Part shown: in pieces, positions 8,764 to 16,976 of the stretch
How positions within the stretch are numbered: position 1 is the stretch's first letter
Layout of the letters: every line of letters starts with the position of its first letter
From: Jiangellales bacterium
GTDB taxonomy: Bacteria > Actinomycetota > Actinomycetes > Jiangellales > Jiangellaceae
Length of the DNA stretch: 64,000 bases
Direction of reading: 5' to 3'
Assembly (NCBI GenBank): GCA_030447955.1
Contig: JAUJNY010000001.1
Coordinates: 927,066-991,065, forward strand
Notes under the pieces: generated by a model
The model's database searches: none
What the model saw: only the letters and a program-made list of their open reading frames with translations
What the model was told of the DNA's origin: nothing
Position numbers and translations under genes: made by a program

Positions 8764-9855
8764 ATGCGCATGACGAATCAAGAAGCCTTCCGTGTACTTG
8801 GCGTGTCTGCGGATATGACCCTAAAGCAAGTCCAGACAAGGTGGAGGACCCTAGCCCAACTGTATCATCCGGACAGGCTGCAAAACTTTCATAAAGACGT
8901 TCAAGATGAGGGTCAGCGCCGGCTGAAGGACATCAACGAGGCCATTCGCCTGTTGAAAGGTCAGCCTCACCTCTTCCGGCCGTCGCCCGGACAGTGGCGT
9001 GGTGCGTCATCAGCGGACCCGGAGCGGACCCGCCAGGAACGAGAGGCGCGTGAACGGGCGGCCCGAGAGCAGGCTGCTGCCAAGGAGAGGGCAGCCTGGG
9101 AACGAGAGGCGCGTGAACGGGCGGCCCGAGAGCAGGCTGATGCCAAGGAGAGGGCGGCGCGGGAGCAGGCCGCCAGGGAACAGGTGGCTCGGATACAGGC
9201 GACCCTGGAGCGGTCTGAGCGGTTCGCTCGAGCACGCCGTCTCTCGTTGGGCACCGCAGGAATCTGTGCGATTCTCTATTACCTCATCTTAGTGGCTGCC
9301 TCCGACGCCCAGGGTGGCGCAGACGGATGGACGATTTTTTTGTTCTTCACCTTGCCACCGTTGCAGTACTTTGCAGCATTTTCTTGGGGACGAAGAGTGA
9401 CTCATCAGCAAGATGCACGAAGTGAAATGCTCGGTATGCCTAACACTGCGCCGTGGAGGTATCGCACGGAGGCGTTAGTGCTCACGAACCTTACTGGCCT
9501 GGTGCCGATGTGGCACGTCATGCTCGCCCATCTAGTCGTACCGCACCTGGACCCGGCGGCCGGGTGGTTGGACGCCTTGGTTGTTAGATCCCTCTCCTCA
9601 TGGGCAGTAGAGTGGTGGGCTCCGATCCTAGGGATAGTTTCCTTCCCGCCACTCCTGAAGTACGCTGTGCAAACGCGAGCGTTTGACCGAGTAGAAGGCA
9701 TTCCGCCATCGATACGATGGGCGAGCGGAGGAGCGGCACTTGCAGTTGCGCCCTTGGTCCTCGTAACAGCGGCCCTAGCACTTGCAATAGTAGTCGGGGC
9801 CGTAATAGTGGCAGCCTTGGCGCTACTGATTGGCTTCGCATTCCTCAACAGTTAA
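8764..9855 (+). CDS. J-domain membrane protein with charged repeat region
   Basis: The protein has 363 residues. Residues 3-68 form a J domain with the HPD tripeptide (LYHPDRLQNF), which would stimulate a DnaK-type chaperone. Residues 78-160 are a charged, Ala-rich helical region with repeats of EARERAAREQA and likely coiled coil. From about 165 onward there are several hydrophobic segments (GICAILYYLILVAASDA, FLFFTLPPLQYFAAF, and two near the C-terminus). The J domain is N-terminal and presumably cytoplasmic. Base composition is less GC-rich than the neighbours and it sits beside gene debris, both hinting at transfer. The client is unknown. Confidence 0.8.
   Translation: MRMTNQEAFRVLGVSADMTLKQVQTRWRTLAQLYHPDRLQNFHKDVQDEGQRRLKDINEAIRLLKGQPHLFRPSPGQWRGASSADPERTRQEREARERAAREQAAAKERAAWEREARERAAREQADAKERAAREQAAREQVARIQATLERSERFARARRLSLGTAGICAILYYLILVAASDAQGGADGWTIFLFFTLPPLQYFAAFSWGRRVTHQQDARSEMLGMPNTAPWRYRTEALVLTNLTGLVPMWHVMLAHLVVPHLDPAAGWLDALVVRSLSSWAVEWWAPILGIVSFPPLLKYAVQTRAFDRVEGIPPSIRWASGGAALAVAPLVLVTAALALAIVVGAVIVAALALLIGFAFLNS
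9037..9162 (+). repeat. Two 63-bp tandem repeats in J-domain gene
   Basis: Two nearly identical 63-bp units (starting at 9037 and 9100, each beginning GAACGAGAGG) encode 21-residue copies of the charged helical segment. In-frame expansion lengthens the predicted coiled coil. Confidence 0.85.
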
Positions 9856-9903
9856 CTGCTGGGTGTCGAAGTCAACCGTCGTGGGCCGACCGCCGACGTC
9901 CCT

Positions 9904-9983
9904 TGTAGAACTCAGTGATTGTGCAGTCATTGTTGTCGTTGACTGTAGAACTCAGTGATTGTGCAGTCATTGTTGTCGTTGAC
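9904..9983. repeat. Perfect 40-bp tandem duplication
   Basis: Two exact, adjacent 40-bp copies (9904-9943 and 9944-9983) begin TGTAGAACTCAGTGATTGTG. The unit is much less GC-rich than the surroundings. Forty is not a multiple of three, so the duplication shifts any reading frame passing through it. Only two copies exist and there are no spacers, so it is not a CRISPR array. Confidence 0.95.
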
Positions 9984-10221
9984 CACACTCGCTACATACC
10001 AAAATGCCGTTTCGCCACTCTTTATCGGCGTTACAGCACTTACTCTTGGCCATGACTACACCTCTTTCTCCTCTACGGGAACGTTGCAGCGGCTAGCCTG
10101 GGCGGTGCTGGCAGGGGCAGGCACTTGTTCTACCACCTGCTTGGGGACGAGCGCCAACAGGACAGGGTCGTGGAAGCCTACTTGTTGCTCGCGGAAGCGG
10201 CCTCTCCACTTCGCACAGTGA
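9955..10221 (+). pseudogene. Possible frameshifted membrane-protein remnant
   Basis: One frame reads SPLFIGVTALTLGHDYTSF and LQRLAWAVLAGAGT, a hydrophobic, membrane-like stretch. It then loses sense, while the frame shifted at about 10125 continues plausibly with FYHLLGDERQQDRVVEAY. This looks like one gene broken by a small indel, with its start disturbed by the 40-bp duplication. No family is recognised. The alternative is chance open frames in a 400-base gap. Confidence 0.35.
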
Positions 10222-10254
10222 GACCGACCGCTGGGCGCCGGCTCATACTCGGAC

Positions 10255-11511
10255 GTGATTCGTCGCGGGAGGTACGTTCTGAAGAGGCCCGGGTATGTAC
10301 CGGCAGACCTGGAACGCTGGGCACCCGAGCCGCCCAAGCGCTCAAGCCGGACGGCCTTCGTCCGCGACCGCGCCCGGGTGGTGCACAGCGCGGCGCTGCG
10401 CCGGCTCGCCGCCAAGACACAGGTCGTCGGCCCTAGCAGCCACGACTTCGTACGCAACCGGCTCACGCACACCCTCGAGGTCGCGCAGGTCGGGCGCGAG
10501 CTCGCCGCCGCCGTGGGCTGCGACCAGGATGTCGTCGACACCGCCTGCCTGGCACACGACCTCGGCCACCCGCCGTTCGGGCACAACGGCGAGCGCGCCC
10601 TGGATGAGGCGGCCGCCGGCATCGGCGGCTTCGAGGGCAACGCGCAGACGCTGCGGCTGCTCACCCGGCTCGAGGCCAAGGCGGTGCACCCGGACGGGAG
10701 CAGCGCGGGGCTCAACCTGACGCGGGCGAGCCTGGACGCCGCGACGAAGTACCCCTGGCGGCGCGGCGACGCCCCGGATGTCCCGACCAAGTTCGGCGCG
10801 TACGGGGAAGACGCCGCGGCGCTTGACTGGCTGCGCCGCGGGGCGCCGTACGCCCGGCCTTGCCTCGAGGCGCAGGTCATGGACTTCGCCGATGACGTGG
10901 CGTACTCGGTGCACGACGTCGAGGACGCCGTCGTGGCGGGACGGCTGGACCTCCGGCGGCTGCACGCGGAGGAGGACCGCGAGCGCGTCGTCGGCCTGGC
11001 GCGAGCGTGGTACCGGCCCGAGGCAACGGCTGAGCAGCTGCAGGCGGCGCTGGACCGGCTGGCCGAGTTGCCGTTCTGGGTGCCGGAGTACGACGGGAGC
11101 CGCCGTACGCTCGCCGCCCTCAAGGACATGACCAGTCAGCTCATCGGGCGGTTCTGCTCCAGCACCGAACGGGCGACCCACGAGCGGTACGGCGGCACGC
11201 CGCTGCGCCGCTACGACGCCGACCTCGTCGTGCCGGCCGAGACGCTGCAGGAGATCGGGGCGCTGAAGGGCGTGGCGGCGGCCTTTGTCATGACCGCCGA
11301 GGACCGCCAGCCCGAGTACCTGCGCCAGCGCGAGCTGCTGCACCACCTGGTGCACCTGCTGGCGGAACGCGTGCCCGCCGCCCTGCAGCCGGTGTTCCAG
11401 TGCGACTACGCGGCCGCAGCGGACGAGGCCGCCCGGCTGCGGGTGGTCGTCGACCAGGTGGCGTCGCTGACGGACGCGAGCGCGCTGGCCTGGTACGAGC
11501 GCCTGCGCTGA
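10255..11511 (+). CDS. dgt: dGTPase-like HD-domain triphosphohydrolase
   Basis: The protein has 418 residues. The HD metal site is clear: NRLTHTLEVAQVGREL supplies the first His, and CLAHDLGHPPFGHNGE the HD pair. The N-terminal SRTAFVRDRARVVHSAALRR segment is typical of the bacterial dNTPase (Dgt type 2) group. It hydrolyses dNTPs to nucleosides and triphosphate, limiting nucleotide pools. GTG 10255 is chosen; the first ~20 codons are weakly conserved, so the true start could be a few codons later. dnaG follows 74 bp downstream, the common actinobacterial order. Confidence 0.93.
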   Translation: MIRRGRYVLKRPGYVPADLERWAPEPPKRSSRTAFVRDRARVVHSAALRRLAAKTQVVGPSSHDFVRNRLTHTLEVAQVGRELAAAVGCDQDVVDTACLAHDLGHPPFGHNGERALDEAAAGIGGFEGNAQTLRLLTRLEAKAVHPDGSSAGLNLTRASLDAATKYPWRRGDAPDVPTKFGAYGEDAAALDWLRRGAPYARPCLEAQVMDFADDVAYSVHDVEDAVVAGRLDLRRLHAEEDRERVVGLARAWYRPEATAEQLQAALDRLAELPFWVPEYDGSRRTLAALKDMTSQLIGRFCSSTERATHERYGGTPLRRYDADLVVPAETLQEIGALKGVAAAFVMTAEDRQPEYLRQRELLHHLVHLLAERVPAALQPVFQCDYAAAADEAARLRVVVDQVASLTDASALAWYERLR

Positions 11512-11584
11512 GCCTCAGCATGAGCTGGAAGGGGCTGGGGACGGCCGGCCGGAGCGCGGGTTCCGCCGACCTAGACTCCGGCGG

Positions 11585-13543
11585 GTGGCCGGGCGGATCC
11601 GCGACGAGGACATCGCGCTGGTCCGTGAGCGGGCCCGCATCGACGAGGTCGTCGGCGAGTACGTCAGCCTGCGCAGCGCTGGCGGGGGGTCGCTGAAGGG
11701 GTTGTGCCCCTTCCACGACGAGAAGACCCCGTCGTTCCACGTCACCCCGGCGCGCGGCTTTTGGCATTGCTTCGGCTGCCAGCGGGGCGGCGACGTCATC
11801 TCCTTCGTGCAGGAGGTCGACCACCTGGGCTTCGCGGAGGTGGTCGAGCGGTTGGCCGACAAGGTCGGCGTCGCACTGCGGTACGAGGAGACGCGCGCCG
11901 GTGCCGCGGTCGGCCGGCACCGCGAGCAGCGCAGCCGGCTGGTGGAGGCACACCGGGAGGCCGCCCGGTTCTACGCCGAGCGGCTCGGCGGGGAGGACGC
12001 GGTCGCCGGCCGACGGTTCCTCGCCGAGCGGGGCTTCGACCGGGACGCGGCGGAGCGGTTCGGGGTGGGGTACGCCCCGCGCGACGGGGAGGCGTTGCTC
12101 CGCCTGCTGCGTGCCCGTGGCTTCACCGACGAGGAGGCGATGCTGGCGGGGCTGGTGGCGCAGGGGCGCGCAGCGCCGTACGACCGCTTCCGGGGGCGCC
12201 TGGTGTGGCCGGTCCGCGACCTCATGGGCGACGTCGTCGGCTTCGGGGCGCGCCGGCTGCACGACGACGACCGCGTCGAGGCCAAGTACCTCAACACCCC
12301 GGAGACGCCGATCTACAAGAAGAGCCACCTGCTGTACGGCGTCGACCTGGCCAAGCGCGACATCGCCCGGCGCTGCCAGGCCGTCGTCGTCGAGGGCTAC
12401 ACCGACGTCATGGCCTGCCACCTTGCCGGCGTGACCACGGCGGTGGCCACCTGCGGGACGGCCTTTGGCGACGAGCACGCCAAGGTGCTGCGCCGGCTGC
12501 TCATGGACCAGGACGAATACCGCGGCGAGGTCGTGTTCACCTTCGACGGCGACGCCGCTGGTCGCAAGGCGGCGCTGCGCGCCTTCGAGGGGGACCAGCG
12601 CTTCGTCGCGCAGACCTACGTCGCGGTGGAGCCGGACGGGCTCGACCCGTGCGAGCTGCGCCAGCGGCACGGGGACCCGGCGGTCCGCGAGCTGGTCGCG
12701 CGCCGCAAGCCGTTGTTCGCGTTCGCCATCCGCTCGATGCTCGACGAGCACGACCTGGAGGCGCCCGAGGGTCGTACCCGGGCACTGGAGCGCACGATCC
12801 CGCTGGTCGCGAAGATCCGGGACACCGCGCTGCGCGACGAGTACGCCCGGCGGCTCGCCGGCTGGGTCGGTGCCCCGGACGAGCTGGCCGTCGTCCAGCG
12901 GGTACGGGCCGCCTCCGGTGCGCACCCGCGTCGACCCCAGGGACGCGCCAGCGGAGCGGGCGCTGCCGCCGGCGCCGTGCCCGAGCAGCAGTCGCTGCCA
13001 CTGCCCAGTCACGGCAATGTCGACCCGCAGACCCTCGCCGTCGAGCGGGAAGTGCTAAAGGTCGCACTGCAGCACCCAGCGCTGGCCGAGCCGTTGCTGC
13101 GCCGGATCGATGGTGAGGCGTTCCGCTCACCGTCCTACCGTGCGCTCCACGAGGCCCTCACCAAGGTCAGCACCACGAGCACGGCCGGGGATCACGACAC
13201 CGCCGGCGGCGGCACTCCCGCCGGACCGGGTCCCGGCTACGGCCCCGCCTGGGTCGAGGCGGTGCTCGATGCCGCCGCCGACGACGGCGTCCGGCAGGTG
13301 GCCCGCGAGCTGTCGGTCGAGCCGGTGCAGGTGGCCGCGGACTCCGTGGCGCGCTACACCGAGTCGGTGGTGCTGCGGCTCCACGAGATGTGGGTCTCGC
13401 GCCGGCTGGTCGCGGTTAAGGCACGGCTGCAACGCACCGACCCCGAGGCTCAGTCCGGCGCGTACAACCGGCTGTTCGGCGAGCTCATCGCGCTGGAGCA
13501 ACAGCGCCGTCAGCTGCGTGAACAGGCGGTCGGCGGGTTGTAG
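11585..13543 (+). CDS. dnaG: DNA primase
   Basis: The protein has 652 residues. The N-terminal CHC2 zinc finger has Cys41, His44 (LCPFHDEKTPSF), Cys62 and Cys65 (HCFGCQRG). The Toprim core follows, with VVVEGYTDVMA (metal-binding Glu) and FTFDGDAAG. The C-terminal third is the helicase-interaction region. It makes RNA primers at the replication fork with DnaB. The GTG start at 11585 gives MAGRIRDEDIALVRERA, the usual family N-terminus. A low-complexity linker (about 445-475) precedes the C-terminal domain. Confidence 0.97.
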   Translation: MAGRIRDEDIALVRERARIDEVVGEYVSLRSAGGGSLKGLCPFHDEKTPSFHVTPARGFWHCFGCQRGGDVISFVQEVDHLGFAEVVERLADKVGVALRYEETRAGAAVGRHREQRSRLVEAHREAARFYAERLGGEDAVAGRRFLAERGFDRDAAERFGVGYAPRDGEALLRLLRARGFTDEEAMLAGLVAQGRAAPYDRFRGRLVWPVRDLMGDVVGFGARRLHDDDRVEAKYLNTPETPIYKKSHLLYGVDLAKRDIARRCQAVVVEGYTDVMACHLAGVTTAVATCGTAFGDEHAKVLRRLLMDQDEYRGEVVFTFDGDAAGRKAALRAFEGDQRFVAQTYVAVEPDGLDPCELRQRHGDPAVRELVARRKPLFAFAIRSMLDEHDLEAPEGRTRALERTIPLVAKIRDTALRDEYARRLAGWVGAPDELAVVQRVRAASGAHPRRPQGRASGAGAAAGAVPEQQSLPLPSHGNVDPQTLAVEREVLKVALQHPALAEPLLRRIDGEAFRSPSYRALHEALTKVSTTSTAGDHDTAGGGTPAGPGPGYGPAWVEAVLDAAADDGVRQVARELSVEPVQVAADSVARYTESVVLRLHEMWVSRRLVAVKARLQRTDPEAQSGAYNRLFGELIALEQQRRQLREQAVGGL

Positions 13544-13563
13544 CGGGGCCGCCGGTCCGTACC

Positions 13564-14073
13564 GTGGGTCCGGTGATCCGTCGCTCCCACCGAGACGCGC
13601 TGCCCGAGCAGATCCGGGCACGCCTGGCGGCCGGTGAGCGGGTGCTCGCCTCCGCGGTCGACAACGACGGCGCGGCGCTCGTCGCCACGGACCGGGCGCT
13701 GTGGTTGCCCGCTGGCGCTGCCTGGCGGCGGCTCGGCTGGGAGTCGGTGGACCGGGCTGGCTGGGATGGCGAGGAGGCGCTGCTGACTGTGGTGGAGGGC
13801 GGTTCGGCGCCGCTGCATCACACGGTGCGGCTTCAGCAGCCGGGTGCGCTCGTCGAGGTCGTCCGGGAGCGCGTCAGCGCGGTGATCGTGTGGTCGCGGC
13901 ACAGCATGCTGGCTGGGCGCCGCGGCGTACGGGTGGTGGGTCGACGTCCGCCCGGACAACAGCGGATCCACTGGGCGGCGATTCTAGACGCAGGCCTCGA
14001 CATCACCGACCCCGAGGTTCGGGCGCGCGTCGACGCCGAGGTGGCCGCAGCCCGGGCCGAGGTCGGCGACTGA
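13564..14073 (+). CDS. Conserved hypothetical protein downstream of dnaG
   Basis: The protein has 169 residues, starts 20 bp after dnaG and is probably co-transcribed with it. No membrane segment or signal peptide. The sequence alternates short beta-like strands (DGAALVATDRALWLP, EALLTVVEGG) and ends in a helical tail. Similar small proteins are commonly seen beside dnaG in actinobacteria, but I cannot assign a function. GTG 13564 and GTG 13573 are both possible starts; the second gives MIRRSHRDALPEQ. Confidence 0.75.
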   Translation: MGPVIRRSHRDALPEQIRARLAAGERVLASAVDNDGAALVATDRALWLPAGAAWRRLGWESVDRAGWDGEEALLTVVEGGSAPLHHTVRLQQPGALVEVVRERVSAVIVWSRHSMLAGRRGVRVVGRRPPGQQRIHWAAILDAGLDITDPEVRARVDAEVAAARAEVGD

Positions 14074-14074
14074 G

Positions 14075-15121
14075 TCAGGCGACCCGTGCCCGGCGTGCCC
14101 CCGACTGCGGCGCGAGGACGCGGAGCACGGCTCGCTCGACGGTTCCGTGCAGCATGGGGCCCTCACCGTCGGCCGTCCTTGCGACCCGTTCCAGCGCCCG
14201 CGCCACGGTGACGCCGTCGTCGTACAGGTCGACGACGCGCGGGTCGACGTAGGACCTGCGGGCCACCGCCGGGGTGTTGCCCAGGTAGTCGGACACTTCG
14301 CGGTACGCGCGGGCGACGGCGCGCTGACGCTTGGTCGGGGAGTCGGCGACCTCGCGGGAGACGGCCAGCGCCACCGCCATCAACACAGTCGCGTGCCAGG
14401 TGCGGAAGTCCTTGGCGCTCACGTCGCTGCCGAACGCGTGCCGCAGGTAGTCGTTGATGTCGTCGCTGCGCACGTCCCGCCAACCATCGGCCGTCTTGTA
14501 CGCCAGCAGCTCCACCGACGGGTCGCGGCGGCGGAGCAGCCCGCGCACCACCGCACGCACGTCCTCGTCGACGAGGTGCTGCTGGCGTTGCTTACCGCTC
14601 TTGGCGGGGTAGTCGAAGGTGACCGTCGACCCGCTCACGCTGACGTGCTCACGCCGGATCGTCGCCAGGCCGAAGGAGCCGTTGTCCTCGGCGTAGGTCT
14701 CCCCGCCGATGCGAAAGAAGCCGAGGTCGAGCAGCCGGAACGCGGTCGCCAACACCCGCTCACGCGGATAACCGGGACGCCGCAGGTCCGCCGCCGCCAC
14801 CTCGCGGGCCCGCGGCAGGCGGCGGGCGACCTCGAGGATGCGCTCGTGCTTGGCGGCGTCACGCTGCAAGCGCCACTGGTCGTGGTAGCGGTACTGGCGT
14901 CGCCCGGCGGCATCGGTGCCAACCGCCTGGATGTGGCCGTTCGCGTACGCACAGATCCACACGTCGCGCCACGCCGGAGGGATCACCAGCTCACTGATTC
15001 GCTGGAGCACCTCGGGCTCGGTGACCTTGGTGCCGTCCGCCCACTCGTACCGGAACCCCCGGCCGACCCGCCGCCGGGTGATGCCCGGCGCCGCACAGTC
15101 GACCCGTCGCAACCTCGGCAC
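14075..15121 (-). CDS. Type IB DNA topoisomerase (poxvirus-like)
   Basis: The protein has 348 residues. The N-terminal domain (PGITRRRVGRGFRYEW, PPAWRDVWICAYANGHIQAV) matches the topoisomerase IB N-terminus. The catalytic domain carries the Arg-Lys-Arg-His-Tyr set: FDYPAKSGKQ (Lys), KDFRTWHATV (Arg and His region) and the nucleophilic Tyr in ARRSYVDPRV. It relaxes supercoils through a 3'-phosphotyrosine. The fold resembles tyrosine recombinases, but the N-terminal domain separates it from integrases. It is convergent with the preceding gene, with only one base between stops. Confidence 0.93.
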   Translation of the reverse strand: MPRLRRVDCAAPGITRRRVGRGFRYEWADGTKVTEPEVLQRISELVIPPAWRDVWICAYANGHIQAVGTDAAGRRQYRYHDQWRLQRDAAKHERILEVARRLPRAREVAAADLRRPGYPRERVLATAFRLLDLGFFRIGGETYAEDNGSFGLATIRREHVSVSGSTVTFDYPAKSGKQRQQHLVDEDVRAVVRGLLRRRDPSVELLAYKTADGWRDVRSDDINDYLRHAFGSDVSAKDFRTWHATVLMAVALAVSREVADSPTKRQRAVARAYREVSDYLGNTPAVARRSYVDPRVVDLYDDGVTVARALERVARTADGEGPMLHGTVERAVLRVLAPQSGARRARVA

Positions 15122-15238
15122 GGCGAGAGGTTTACCTCACCTGCCGCGCTGTCGCACCCCGATCGCCTGCACCAGCCGGTGGCGGAGGCCAAGCGGCTGG
15201 TAATCTGGCTCGTCGGCCGGCCGCGTTGGCCGGCCCGG

Positions 15239-15311
15239 TCCCGCGTAGCTCAATCGGCAGAGCGTCCGGCTGTTAACCGGTAGGTTGCTGGTTCGAGTCC
15301 AGCCGCGGGAG
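15239..15311 (+). tRNA. tRNA-Asn (GTT)
   Basis: The 73-base cloverleaf has acceptor arms TCCCGCG/CGCGGGA, anticodon loop CTGTTAA with anticodon GTT, and T-arm GCTGGTTCGAGTCCAGC. The CCA end is not encoded. It lies between topoisomerase IB and a small membrane-protein gene. Confidence 0.96.
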
Positions 15312-15383
15312 CCGACGACCCCCGGGTCGTAGCTCGTCCTGGCTGCGCCTGCGGCCGGTGAGGGTCCACCGGCTGGAGGGCCG

Positions 15384-15893
15384 ATGAAGCGTGCACTGCC
15401 ATGGGCAATCGGCATCCTTGCTCTTCTCCTCATCCTTGGCATCGTGATCGCCAGCGCTGACGAGGAGCCCGTCGCCGCTGAGTCGCCTACTGTCCCCGCG
15501 CCCACGTCGGCGCCGACCACCCAGCCGAGTCCTACATCGACCGTCCCGGCGACAGCCGTTCCCGCCCCGGCGGTTACCGTGACGGCGACGCCCCCGACCG
15601 AGACAGTCGTAACGGTGCAGGAGGTCTCGCCGAGGTCGTGCCTCGCCGCGATCCAGACGGCGGAACGCCGCGCCGAGCGGGACGCCCGAGTCGCCAGCGT
15701 GGTGACCAGATACCGCGAGCTGGTGCGCGACGCGGTACGAGCAGGTGCGACGGACAACCCGCGCAGGCTGCGCAATATTCAGGAGAGACTCGAGTCCATC
15801 AACACTCGACTCGACGCCATCAACGAGGCGAATCGGCGGCTCGCCGACGGGTTCAACGAGACAAAGAGCGAGTGCCGGGCCAAAGCACGTTGA
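15384..15893 (+). CDS. Small secreted or membrane-anchored protein, unknown
   Basis: The protein has 169 residues. The N-terminus MKRALPWAIGILALLLIL is a signal anchor. Residues 30-80 are a Pro/Thr/Ser/Ala-rich linker, probably spanning the wall. Residues 85-165 are predicted helical and charged (RRLRNIQERLESINTRLDA), with two Cys (RSCLAA, SECRAK) bracketing the helices that may form a disulfide. It is placed between two tRNA genes. I do not recognise the family; a coiled-coil surface protein is the most that can be said. Confidence 0.75.
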   Translation: MKRALPWAIGILALLLILGIVIASADEEPVAAESPTVPAPTSAPTTQPSPTSTVPATAVPAPAVTVTATPPTETVVTVQEVSPRSCLAAIQTAERRAERDARVASVVTRYRELVRDAVRAGATDNPRRLRNIQERLESINTRLDAINEANRRLADGFNETKSECRAKAR

Positions 15894-15920
15894 GGCAACT
15901 ACCTGCGATTTCTCCTTCTT

Positions 15921-15994
15921 GGGGCGGTAGCTCAGCTGGTTAGAGCAGGGGACTCATAATCCCTGGGTCGTGGGTTCGAGTCCCACCCGCCCCA
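15921..15994 (+). tRNA. tRNA with anticodon CAT (elongator Met or Ile2)
   Basis: The cloverleaf has acceptor arms GGGGCGG/CCGCCCC, anticodon loop CTCATAA (anticodon 15955-15957) and T-arm GTGGGTTCGAGTCCCAC. CCA is encoded at 15995-15997. CAT may read AUG, or AUA after lysidine modification; the anticodon stem and variable loop look somewhat like bacterial Ile2, so I leave it open. Its 3' part is the attachment site of element E1: a 44-base near-copy lies at 25875-25918. The element must have restored this 3' end on integration. Confidence 0.93.
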
Positions 15995-15996
15995 CC

Positions 15997-16051
15997 ACCT
16001 GCGGAAACACGGGTATTCAGTACCGCACAGCGATGGCACAGCGGAGTATTC
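15997..16051. promoter_or_regulatory. Left-end integrase arm sites and integrase promoter
   Basis: ACCTGCGGAAACACG (15997-16011) directly follows the tRNA. It recurs after the tRNA-Val in E2 (57798-57814) and, inverted, near the right end of E1 (25839-25852). ACAGCGGAGTATTC (16038-16051) is repeated exactly at 25798-25811. These are good candidates for integrase arm sites. TATTCT at 16047-16052 lies 6 bases before the integrase GTG and could be a -10 box for a leaderless transcript. Confidence 0.6.
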
Positions 16052-16058
16052 TCCTCTT

Positions 16059-16976
16059 GTGGCAAAGACGCAAGCACCCGCGCTGGACGACCTCAGCACG
16101 CTGCTGCCCGACTGGCGACGCCACCTGCGCGCTGCCAACCGGGCGCCGGCCACCATCGCCTCCTACCTGCGGGTGGCCGAGATGTTCACCGGCTACCTGC
16201 GCGAGAGGGGCATGCCCACCGCGGCCGGGTCCGTCGCCCGCGAGCACGTCGAGCACTACCTCGCCGACCTGTCCGACCGCACGGCACCGGCCACTGTCGC
16301 CAAGCACTACCGCTCGCTGCAGCAGCTGTTCCGCTGGCTGGTCGAGGACGGGGAGATACCGCGCTCGCCGTTCGAGCGGATGCGCCCACCCGCGGTGCCC
16401 GAGCAGCCGGTGCCGGTGTTCACCGACGAGGAGCTGTCCGCGCTGCTCGCCGCCTGCAAGGGCAACACGTTCGAGAACCGCCGGGACACCGCCATCCTGC
16501 GGCTGCTGCTCGACACCGGCCTGCGGGCCGGGGAGCTGTGCGGCCTGGGTGTCGACGACCTCGACTTCGAGCAGGACGTTGCCTACGTCATGGGCAAGGG
16601 GCGTCGCGGGAGGGCGGTCCCGTTCGGCAACCGCACCGCCGACGCGCTGCGCCGCTACCTGCGCGCCCGCGCCCGCCACCCGCTCGCCGGGCGTAGCCCC
16701 GCTTTGTGGCTGGGCAAGAAGGGCGCCATGACGGACTCCGGGCTGCGCCAGCTCCTCGAGCGCCGCGGTGCCGACGCCGGAGTGGCCGACGTCCATCCGC
16801 ACCGCTTCCGGCACACCTTTGCCCACGCCTGGCTGGCCGCCGGGAACCAGGAGCAGGACCTCATGCGGCTGGCCGGCTGGCGCACCCGCGAGATGGTCGG
16901 CCGCTACGCCGCCTCGGCCGCTGACGGACGTGCGAGAGAGGCGCACCGCCGGGCAGCGCTGGGGGATCGGCTATGA
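16059..16976 (+). CDS. int: Tyrosine integrase of E1 (XerC/D-like)
   Basis: The protein has 305 residues. The N-terminal SAM-like DNA-binding domain (about 10-95) includes TIASYLRVAEMFTGYL. The catalytic domain has Arg in DTGLRAGELCGL, Lys in MGKGRRGRAVPFG, the HxxR in HPHRFRHTFAHAW, a further His/Trp position in LAGWRTRE and the nucleophile in MVGRYAAS. It should recombine the tRNA 3' end with the element's attP. The GTG lies just after a repeated arm site and has no Shine-Dalgarno sequence. It is clearly homologous to the E2 integrase. The stop overlaps the next gene (ATGA). Confidence 0.95.
   Translation: MAKTQAPALDDLSTLLPDWRRHLRAANRAPATIASYLRVAEMFTGYLRERGMPTAAGSVAREHVEHYLADLSDRTAPATVAKHYRSLQQLFRWLVEDGEIPRSPFERMRPPAVPEQPVPVFTDEELSALLAACKGNTFENRRDTAILRLLLDTGLRAGELCGLGVDDLDFEQDVAYVMGKGRRGRAVPFGNRTADALRRYLRARARHPLAGRSPALWLGKKGAMTDSGLRQLLERRGADAGVADVHPHRFRHTFAHAWLAAGNQEQDLMRLAGWRTREMVGRYAASAADGRAREAHRRAALGDRL

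Noticed and set aside
9904-9983. CRISPR array
   Set aside because: Two directly abutting identical units without spacers and no cas genes in the window.
11288-13012. 574-codon minus-strand frame opposite dnaG
   Set aside because: Composition artefact; Arg/Pro/Ala-rich translation without domains, while the plus strand is an intact primase.
14075-15121. Topoisomerase IB gene as another integrase near the tRNA cluster
   Set aside because: It has the characteristic topoisomerase IB N-terminal domain and no att-like repeats around it; the catalytic domain similarity is due to shared ancestry of the folds.
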